Below, piece by piece: positions 57,566-64,000 of a stretch of DNA of 64,000 nt (within the stretch, counting starts at the first letter, position 1; each line of letters starts with the position of its first letter). The DNA is from Streptomyces sp. NBC_00775 (GTDB taxonomy: Bacteria; Actinomycetota; Actinomycetes; Streptomycetales; Streptomycetaceae). The position numbers were made by a program, and so were the translations under genes. The notes below the pieces were generated by a model, which worked only from the letters and a program-made list of their open reading frames with translations, did not search any database and was not told the origin of the DNA. The stretch is taken from positions 10,230,001 to 10,294,000 of the forward strand of contig NZ_CP108938.1 of the NCBI RefSeq assembly GCF_036347135.1, read 5' to 3'.

Positions 57566-57785
57566 AGCGGGAAGCCGCCTGCTTCGCGGGACGGTCGAGT
57601 ACGCGACCGTATGCACTCACCGATGACTCAGCCGTCACCCGCCTCCCGGCCCACTGTGGCTGGGCACACCTATGTCCTCCTTCATGGCACCAACGTCATG
57701 AGATGGCACACCAGCCCTCACCAGATGAGTTCGTCCCACCGCACCGCCTCATCGGCGCGAGCGGTTGTGCTCCTCTGTCCGGGCG

Positions 57786-58940
57786 TCACGGCATGGATTG
57801 CAGCGGGGGGTGCTGCGCCGTTATCCCCGGCGGCTGGAGCAGCGGCGGGGGCTCAGGGCCGGGGTCCTCGGTGACGACGACGCCGGCGGCCGCATGGTCG
57901 AAGTCGGCGGGCCAGCGAGTGTGAGCGCTGGCCCGGGCGCCGGTCAGGCGCGCCTGGAGAAGGTCGGCCGTGCTCAAGTCGGTGCCGCGCAGGTCGGCCA
58001 GGCGCAGGTCGGCCCGGCGGAATATCGCACCGCGCGCGTTTGCCTTGCGGAGGTTCGCCTCGCGCAGATCGGCCCCGGTGAAGTCGGAGTCCCGCAGGTC
58101 CGTCTCGGCCAGCCGCGCACCGCGCAGGTCGGCCAGTGCACAGCGGGCCCGGCGGAGGATCGCGGTCTTGAGGTCGGCGTGCCGCAGGTTGACCGAGACC
58201 AGGGACGCCTGGGTCAGGTTGGCGTGGTACAGGCCCGCTGCCTCCATGCAGGAGCGGTCGAGATTGACCTCGGGCAGCCACAGCCCGTCGCAGTCGGCCC
58301 GTCGCAAGTCGGTGGCGCTGAGATTGACCCAGGACTGCTCCCGGTGCTGGCACAGCACGCCGAGGCCGGTCAGCGCCACCTGCGAGTCGGCGGCGCGGGC
58401 CTCCAACGGTGCAATGTCGTTGATGGGCACGTCCGCCGCCGGCGCCTCCGGCCCGGTGGGCGGCCAGGGCAGGTGCGTCCGCAGATACGCGGCCTGGATG
58501 GAGATGACGGCCTCGCGGTCACGAGCGGACTGCTCCGCGACCCGCCACAGCGCGTGGAGCCCGCCGACGCGCACATCCAGTTTGTCGCTGCCGAGCTGAT
58601 CGACGGCCCGGCTGAACCGGTCGGTGACGTAGCCCTCCTGGGTAGCACGCAAGCCATCCTGGCTGACCCGAAGTTGCCGCCAGGTGGCATAGGCGCCGAA
58701 GAGCACCACCAGGCCGCCGACCACCTGCAGGAGAGTGGTCCGGACGTCGTTCACGGCCTTCAGTCGATCCTGCGGCGTGACGACGGCCCCGGCGAGATCG
58801 TGGTCGACCACCACACCCGGCAGAACGACGAACACGGTTCCCAGAACGGCCAGTCCCACCGCCCCGAGCAGTGCCGCGACCGCACGACGACCGCCCGGCC
58901 GCTCGCGCCACGGCCGACGGCCGTGGTCCGGTTCCCCCAT
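57786..58940 (-). CDS. Pentapeptide-repeat membrane protein
   Basis: 384 residues. Two N-terminal TM helices (AVAALLGAVGLAVLGTVFVV, LQVVGGLVVLFGAYATW), a linker with VTDRFSRAVDQLGSDKLDVRVGGLHALWRVAEQS, which is a feature of this Streptomyces family, then about 14 A(D/N)LxX repeats (for instance ADLRGARLAETDLRDSDF) forming a quadrilateral beta-helix. The C-terminus is Pro-rich. Function unknown; some members act in immunity to antibiotics or toxins. ATG 58940 is preferred. Confidence 0.9.
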   Translation of the reverse strand: MGEPDHGRRPWRERPGGRRAVAALLGAVGLAVLGTVFVVLPGVVVDHDLAGAVVTPQDRLKAVNDVRTTLLQVVGGLVVLFGAYATWRQLRVSQDGLRATQEGYVTDRFSRAVDQLGSDKLDVRVGGLHALWRVAEQSARDREAVISIQAAYLRTHLPWPPTGPEAPAADVPINDIAPLEARAADSQVALTGLGVLCQHREQSWVNLSATDLRRADCDGLWLPEVNLDRSCMEAAGLYHANLTQASLVSVNLRHADLKTAILRRARCALADLRGARLAETDLRDSDFTGADLREANLRKANARGAIFRRADLRLADLRGTDLSTADLLQARLTGARASAHTRWPADFDHAAAGVVVTEDPGPEPPPLLQPPGITAQHPPLQSMP

Positions 58941-59061
58941 GGCACGGGAGCCTAGACGCACCTCAGAAAGCGATCAAGATGCACCAAGTGGAGCAGCAGT
59001 ACTGAGGAGTTCCGCAACTACACGAGCCACACTGCGATCATCTCGCATGCGACCGGCACCC

Positions 59062-59637
59062 CTAACGTCGGCTGCGCACCAGCGATCCGAGCGCCAGGCC
59101 GGCGCCCAGGCCGATCAACGCGCCCACCGATGTCCGCAACGCGGGCGACGCCCCCGCACCGGGCACGGCAGGCGGACGGGAGGCGAGGGGCGAGCGAGTC
59201 GGCGGTCCGGAAGCGACAGCCCGAGCATGCTCCTCGCCCACAACGGCCAGGAAGCGACGACCGACGCGGCTTCCGGACGAACTGGCGATCCACGAGGTGT
59301 GGGCTCTGCTCCAGTAGTGCCGCCCGGCCTCTCCGGTGAACATCCCGGCGAGCATGTCCCGCAGCAGACTCTCGCGTATGGTCCCGATCTCGAAGCCCAT
59401 CCACGCATAGTTCATCATGAGGTCGGCGTAGACATGCCGCTTCTGCTCGTGAGGATCGACGATGTCGGTGTCGCCCCAAACGGGCTGGAAGAGTGGCATG
59501 TCGTCAAGTTCCAGGCGGACCAGCTCAAGGTAGTAGCTGCGGATCCCTTGGACCTGGTCCGCCCTGGCCTGCCGGTTCTGAACGCTCAGGGACAGGCGGG
59601 CAGCCCGCAGTAGAGCGGAGCGATGCCAGGTCAGGCG
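59062..59637 (-). pseudogene. 5'-truncated DUF6082-like protein
   Basis: From ATG 59499 the frame gives 145 residues (HVYADLMMNYAWMGFEIGTI, TGEAGRHYWSRAH) with a C-terminal TM helix. Homologous coding continues upstream of that ATG (LLRAARLSLSVQNRQARADQ, YYLELVRLELDDMPLFQ) up to about 59637, where it meets an in-frame TAA and the end of the DUF2199 gene. No start codon exists in that part, so the natural N-terminus has been deleted. Confidence 0.7.
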
Positions 59638-60152
59638 TTACTGCTCTTGGGATGCAGGACCGCCTCGGCGATCTCTCGGACACGGTCCATGGTGATGCCG
59701 GTCCGCTGTTCGACCGCGAGGGGGTGGTCAGTGGGCTCCAGCTCGATGAACGGACGCCGGCCGACAGGACGCGTGTGAGCGTGCGTCTTCAGGTTGGTGG
59801 TGCTGGGGGAGTAGAGCCCCAACTCGGTGGTCAGCCAGCCGAAATAGGGGGGTTCGGCTTCTCGGCCGGGTGCCTCCCAGAGGTCGAGGGCACGGGCGAA
59901 GTTGTCCCTGCTGAGGGAGACCCAGACACCCCAGGAGAAGGCGTCATCGCTGTCGATCACGGGTATCTCGATCAGGCCTCTGATGAAGAAGTGCTCGTTC
60001 TTGATGATGCACTGGTCGGAGGAGAGCATGCTGGCGGAATCGTCTGCAAAGTTCTCGGACCAGACGTCGGGCGCCATGGTGGAGAACCCCATCGGGAGTT
60101 CTGCGTGGTGTTCGCCGCAGCAGGAGCAGGTGAAGCCGAGATCGTTAGCCAT
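59631..60152 (-). CDS. DUF2199 domain protein
   Basis: 173 residues. FTCSCCGEHHAELPMGFSTM is the diagnostic DUF2199 start with a CxxC zinc site, then DQCIIKNEHFFIRGLIEIPV and SWGVWVSLSRDNF. The role is unknown; the family is found next to other small secreted or regulatory genes. It is read towards the truncated DUF6082 gene and ends at its junction. Confidence 0.85.
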   Translation of the reverse strand: MANDLGFTCSCCGEHHAELPMGFSTMAPDVWSENFADDSASMLSSDQCIIKNEHFFIRGLIEIPVIDSDDAFSWGVWVSLSRDNFARALDLWEAPGREAEPPYFGWLTTELGLYSPSTTNLKTHAHTRPVGRRPFIELEPTDHPLAVEQRTGITMDRVREIAEAVLHPKSSNA

Positions 60153-60385
60153 GGCCGGGACCCTAGCGACGTGCTGCACCACCGATCCGAACGGGTGACG
60201 GCAGGCTGGGCCGGACGGTTGCCGGGCGGTGGCCCGCAGGGCTCCTGCCGAGATGAGCCTTGCTGACTCCTGTGACCGGCGACCTCTGTGGTGACAGTCA
60301 GATCCGGTTGGCGGCACTCGCATGGGGACGGCCGACGGGAGTGGATACTGGCCCCGAATGCAGGCACGGATGAGGAGCACGGTCA

Positions 60386-60895
60386 GTGACCAGCGACAAC
60401 CGCATAGGACCGCCCAATTTTGGCAGCGAACGCGACATGCTGCGGGCTTTTCTCGACTACCACCGCGCGACCCTCGCCATGAAGTGCGAAGGGCTTACCG
60501 ACGAGGAGTTGCGACAGCAGTCGATGCCGCCGTCGACGCTCTCGCTGCTGGGCCTGGTGCGGCACATGGCGGAGGTCGAGCGTGCTTGGTTCCGTCGGGT
60601 GTTCGAGGACAACGACGCGCCCATGGTCTGGTCCGACAAGATCGATTTCCAGGCGGCGTACGACGCGAGCGCGTCGACCAGGGGCGAGGCGTTCGCAGCC
60701 TGGGAGGCCGAGGTGGAGAACTCGCGCCGTATCGAGCGGGAGGCTGAGTCCATGGACTTGGCCGGGTATCAGCCAAGATGGGAGGAGGAGGTGTCGCTGC
60801 GGATGGTGATGGTGCACGTGCTCCTGGAGTACGGCCGCCACAACGGACACGCGGACTTCCTGCGTGAGGGTGTCGACGGGACCGTGGGGGCCTGA
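60386..60895 (+). CDS. DinB-family (DUF664) protein
   Basis: 169 residues in a four-helix bundle: ERDMLRAFLDYHRATLAMKCEGLTDEELRQ, LSLLGLVRHMAEVERAWFRRV with the first metal His, and VHVLLEYGRHNGHADFLREG with the other two. Members can be thiol-S-transferases that use mycothiol or bacillithiol; the three-His site supports this. The GTG at 60386 follows GAGGAG. Confidence 0.88.
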   Translation: MTSDNRIGPPNFGSERDMLRAFLDYHRATLAMKCEGLTDEELRQQSMPPSTLSLLGLVRHMAEVERAWFRRVFEDNDAPMVWSDKIDFQAAYDASASTRGEAFAAWEAEVENSRRIEREAESMDLAGYQPRWEEEVSLRMVMVHVLLEYGRHNGHADFLREGVDGTVGA

Positions 60896-60944
60896 GTCCG
60901 CAGGAGCCACCGATCGCCGGTGCAGTCCGAGTTGTCGCTGTGGA

Positions 60945-61359
60945 CGCGTGCGGCCGACCACGTACGCGGGGTTGGGACGCAGTCTCTCCAGGAGCAGCTC
61001 GGTGCCGGCGGGCACGGACGGGATGGGCACGGCCGCCGGTGCGGCCGGCTGCCCGTCGGCACGGGCGGCGAGGTCCCGCAGGTGCTTGTGTTCGGCGTCG
61101 CCCAGGCGAAGAGCGCGAGCGAGGGCGTCGATGGCGGAGGGGCTGGGGCGGGTCTCCGTGCCGTGCTCGCGATGTGCGTAGTAGTCGTTGCTGATCCCGG
61201 CGAGGGTGGCCACTTCCTCGCGGCGCAGGCCGGGCGTGCGGCGCAGCCTTCCGCTGACCGGCAGACCGACGTCGTCGGGTGTCACCGGGAGCGGCGGGCG
61301 CGCGGGAAACGCCCCAGCTCGGTACCGCCGCTGCCACCGCTGTGCTGCTCACGTGCCAT
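60945..61359 (-). pseudogene. MmyB-type XRE regulator, frameshifted and truncated
   Basis: ATG 61359 starts a frame (GTELGRFPRARRS) that stops after one base is lost near 61283; the adjacent frame continues VTPDDVGLPVSG, RRTPGLRREEVATLAGISND, YYAHREHGTETRPSPSAIDA, and the ligand-binding start ELLLERLRPNPAYVVGRT. At about 60945 the homology ends, leaving about 150 residues of the ligand-binding domain missing. The gene probably cannot make a working regulator. Confidence 0.8.
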
Positions 61360-61520
61360 GTTCTTCACTGCGGCAGCCCCGTGACCCCTCCGGGTGTGCG
61401 TGCTGAGTGTCCGTCGCCACTCCCGCCGGCCACATCGGCAGCCGGCCGCGCCTCCGGTCGAGGCAGGGCGATGGTGTCGCAGGTCCACACGCTGGAACCC
61501 ACGCGGACCGACCTCCGTAC

Positions 61521-61910
61521 TCAGTTCTCCAGTCGCGCCCGGTCCTTCTCCGTCACCGCGTAGCCGGGCACGGACGGCCACCGGACGGTCAGCACCACCG
61601 ACTCCTCCTCCGCGAACCACGAGTGGTCGACTCCGTGGCCCCACACGACGTAATCGCCCTGCTCTTGCAGAACAACGCTGCGGCCGGGTAGTTCAACGCG
61701 GAAGCGGCCGCTGACAAGAACCAGGAGAGCCGTGCGTTCTTCGCCTCTCACCCATTGCAATCGCTCGTCGCCGCGAGGATGGACGCCCCATTTGATCTCC
61801 ACGGCCTCGCTGTGACGAGGATCGTCGACGTCCTTGAAATGGCCGAGTAGCCACCCCCGGTCCAGTGGCGCGTCCTTGCCCGCATTGCCCACGTACACGC
61901 TGTCGTTCAC
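61521..61910 (-). CDS. Small cupin-fold signal/enzyme-like protein
   Basis: 129 residues. DSVYVGNAGKDAPLDRGWLL, VEIKWGVHPRGDERLQWVRG, ALLVLVSGRFRVELPGRSVV and EQGDYVVWGHGVDHSWFAEE form a single beta-barrel. WGVHPRGDE and HGVDHSW provide candidate metal ligands. GTG 61910 is a plausible start, but the ribosome site is weak. Function unknown. Confidence 0.65.
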   Translation of the reverse strand: MNDSVYVGNAGKDAPLDRGWLLGHFKDVDDPRHSEAVEIKWGVHPRGDERLQWVRGEERTALLVLVSGRFRVELPGRSVVLQEQGDYVVWGHGVDHSWFAEEESVVLTVRWPSVPGYAVTEKDRARLEN

Positions 61911-62192
61911 GTTGCGGGATGCTAGCAACCGCTCTCGCAGGCGCCATCCGCCACGAGGCGGTGCCCGAGCCGGCCCTTGTCCCAACTCCCCACCATCCGG
62001 CTCTGGCAGTGCGCGGCGGACGCAGCCTCGCACCCTGGCCGCCGCCACTCGACAGCGCGCCTCGATGACAGAGATGTTGCGCAATCCCTTGACGCGTCTC
62101 GTTCCGTTGCGTAGATATGTCTGCGCAGTCATGGCAGCGCAGTCAGGCGGGAACTGGCCGCGTTGTCACCTGCCGGAGATCAGGAGGCGCCC

Positions 62193-63266
62193 ATGGCACG
62201 ACTGACAGGCCGCAGCACAGGCACCGCGCCGCGCAGTATCGACGTGGCGCGTCTGGCGGGCGTCTCGCAGAAGACGGTGTCCCGGGTCATGAACGGTGAG
62301 CAGTACGTCTCCGACGACGTACGCCGACGTGTCCTGGAAGCCGCCGACACCCTCGGTTACCGGCTGAACCACGCCGCCCGGGCGCTGGCCTCCGGACGGA
62401 CCCAGACCATCGGTGTGGTGACGCTCGGAACGGCCCTGTACGGGCCCGCCTCACTGCTGATGGGCGTCGAACGCGCCGTACGGGACACCGGTTACGCGCT
62501 CCGCGTGGTCAACACGATGGAGGGCGACGCCGCGGGCATCGCCGGTGCCGTCGACTCGCTCCTCGATCAGGGCGTGGACGGCATCGTCATCTCCGAGCCG
62601 ATCGACGAGGAGGGCGGCGCGAACCTCTCCGTCCGCGTCGAGGTCCCGGTCCTGATCCTCGGCGCACCGCCGCCGTTCGCCGCCTCCCGCGTGGTGACCA
62701 CGGGGCTCGTCTCCCACCAGCTGGCCCAGGCCGTCACCGAGCACCTGCTCGAACTGGGGCACACGACCGTCCATCACCTCGCCGGTCCCCAACGCTGGTA
62801 CGCCGCCCGGGACCGTCTTGAGGGATGGCGGGCGACGCTGGCCGCGCACGGCAGACGGGAACCGCCCGTCATCGAGGGTGACTGGTCGGCCGCCTCCGGC
62901 TACGCGGCCGGTCGCCGGCTGGCCGCCGACGACAGCGTGACGGCCGTCTTCGCCGCCAACGACGACATGGCCATCGGTCTGATCCGCGCACTGCTGGAAG
63001 CCGGCCGGCGCGTACCGGAGGACATCAGTGTCGTCGGACTCGACGACATCCCGGTCGCCGCCTATGTGACACCGCCCCTGACGACGGTCCGACAGCCGTT
63101 CGACGCGACGGCGCAGGACGGCCTCAAGCTGCTCGTGCACGCCATCGAGAACCCGGACGCGGACCCGGTACCGGTGGACAACCCGCCGGTCAACCTCGTC
63201 GTCCGCGAGTCGACCGCACCCCCGCCGAACCGGACGACCCCGGAACGCCGACGGACCACCGACTGA
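62193..63266 (+). CDS. LacI-family transcriptional regulator
   Basis: 357 residues. The HTH is IDVARLAGVSQKTVSRVMNG with the hinge helix GYRLNHAARALASGRTQTIG. The rest is a periplasmic-binding-type sensor (ERAVRDTGYALRVVNTMEGD, DGIVISEPIDEEGG, VFAANDDMAIGLIRALLEAG, DDIPVAAYVTPPLTTVRQPF). Its target is probably the ABC importer that begins downstream. GGAGG is seven bases upstream of ATG 62193. Confidence 0.92.
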   Translation: MARLTGRSTGTAPRSIDVARLAGVSQKTVSRVMNGEQYVSDDVRRRVLEAADTLGYRLNHAARALASGRTQTIGVVTLGTALYGPASLLMGVERAVRDTGYALRVVNTMEGDAAGIAGAVDSLLDQGVDGIVISEPIDEEGGANLSVRVEVPVLILGAPPPFAASRVVTTGLVSHQLAQAVTEHLLELGHTTVHHLAGPQRWYAARDRLEGWRATLAAHGRREPPVIEGDWSAASGYAAGRRLAADDSVTAVFAANDDMAIGLIRALLEAGRRVPEDISVVGLDDIPVAAYVTPPLTTVRQPFDATAQDGLKLLVHAIENPDADPVPVDNPPVNLVVRESTAPPPNRTTPERRRTTD

Positions 63267-63662
63267 CTCCGCAAGAACCCCGTTCTCCGGCCCCGACCAC
63301 GAGGGGAGTTCCGCCCACTCATAGCCCGTCCACCCCTCCCACCTGCTACGACACCCGTACTCGAGTGAGCGAGCCGACCCACCTGCATCAGGTCGCCGCA
63401 CCTCCCACTCACCAGAGCCGCGGCCTGGGCACCTCCGCTTGAGCCGATCACCGCCCAGGCCGGCGCCCCTTCTCACGCCCTCACCGGCGCGAGCCCCCTT
63501 TCGGTCAACGAGCGTGACGTGCTCGGCCCCGGGATCCGCGAGGAAATGCGTTCGTCCCGCCGGCCTTGCCCCGCTCCTCACGCCTGAACGCTCCTCCCGG
63601 CATCCCTTCAGCACGCCGTCGCCCGGCGCGCGGATCCCTTACGCCTCACTGCGGAGTTCACC
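63267..63662. other. Promoter region of the ABC importer
   Basis: 396 bases. No gene or clear palindrome can be identified, although this is where a LacI operator is expected. Confidence 0.4.
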
Positions 63663-64000
63663 ATGTCCAGATATTCCACAGCCTCCTCCTCGGCCTCCCT
63701 GAACCGTCGTGGCTTCCTCGCCGCGACCGGAGCCCTGACGCTTGCGAGCACACTGTCCGCCTGCGGTGGCGGCGACTCGGGCGGCTCGTCCGCCACGTCC
63801 GCCAAGCCGGTCAGCCAGGCCGACATCGACAAGGCCATGAAGACCCCGACCGAGCTGACGTTCTGGACCTGGGTCCCGAACATCGCCCAGGAGGTCGCGC
63901 TCTTCGAGAAGAAGTACCCGGCCATCAAGGTCAAGGTCGTCAACGCCGGCCAGGGAACTCCGCAGTACACCAAGCTGCGCACTGCCCTGAAGGCCGGCAG
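63663..64000 (+). CDS. Sugar ABC transporter substrate-binding lipoprotein (partial)
   Basis: The first 112 residues are visible and the frame runs off the window. NRRGFLAATGALTLASTLSAC is both Tat-like (RR) and ends with a lipobox (LSAC), then GGGDSGGSSA. TELTFWTWVPNIAQEVALFE is the opening of a carbohydrate-uptake (CUT1) binding protein. It follows the LacI gene by 396 bases. Confidence 0.88.
   Translation, partial: MSRYSTASSSASLNRRGFLAATGALTLASTLSACGGGDSGGSSATSAKPVSQADIDKAMKTPTELTFWTWVPNIAQEVALFEKKYPAIKVKVVNAGQGTPQYTKLRTALKAG

Overview
The window is high-GC actinobacterial DNA and almost certainly comes from a Streptomyces (or very close relative). The evidence is the codon bias, GTG starts, two SpoIIE-type phosphatases, Streptomyces-type secreted proteins (an M4 protease, a CBM2 metallopeptidase, a LAXTG-type surface protein), Streptomyces-restricted small families, and a telomere-associated protein (Tap) gene. 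Tap, insertion-sequence scraps and at least eleven truncated or frameshifted genes suggest a chromosome arm or an integrated linear replicon rather than the conserved core.

Layout. 1-4 kb: the tail of an MFS transporter, a large sensor phosphatase, a small DUF protein and a GNAT acetyltransferase. 4-12.7 kb: a worn catabolic island. It holds an amidohydrolase coupled to a stump of a 4-hydroxy-2-oxovalerate aldolase, a stump of a Na+/H+ antiporter, a substrate-binding protein and a second 3'-fragment of the same family, a MarR-controlled DsbA/MBL/SnoaL operon, a decayed P450-ferredoxin-ferredoxin reductase operon, and an SMP-30 lactonase. 12.7-18.2 kb: a secreted M4 protease and an operon of Sua5/YciO, an ECF sigma factor with a SnoaL tail, and a DHFR-fold reductase. 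18.3-23.7 kb: a steroid module with a DapB-like dehydrogenase, a CMD-family protein, a Tat-exported cholesterol oxidase and a Tat-exported 3-ketosteroid dehydrogenase; a KstR-like box lies in the divergent promoter of the last two.

25.3-29.05 kb: a rifamycin-resistance unit, consisting of a rifamycin-associated element, a rifamycin glycosyltransferase-like gene and helR, closed by a strong terminator. 29-36.6 kb: a patchwork with lower GC in places: a PAP2 enzyme, an isochorismatase-like protein, IS5-type remnants, small hypothetical genes, and an SDR/NTF2 pair divergent from an HxlR regulator across a clear palindrome. 36.6-44 kb: a secreted beta-lactamase-like hydrolase, glycerol uptake and kinase (glpF-glpK), three tandem hairpins, and catalase-peroxidase katG behind a wrecked catR, with an intact Fur-family gene divergent from it. 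44-47.5 kb: a small HTH gene translationally coupled to tap, then an N5-(carboxyethyl)ornithine synthase-like gene.

47.5-64 kb: cyclophilin, a monooxygenase-like ABM protein, a CBM2 metallopeptidase, two alpha/beta hydrolases (one without its nucleophile serine), a P450, a large DUF1996 surface protein, a pentapeptide-repeat membrane protein, a 5'-truncated DUF6082 gene, DUF2199, DinB, a broken MmyB-type regulator, a cupin, and a LacI regulator followed by a sugar-type ABC lipoprotein that runs off the end. No rRNA, tRNA or CRISPR array was recognised.
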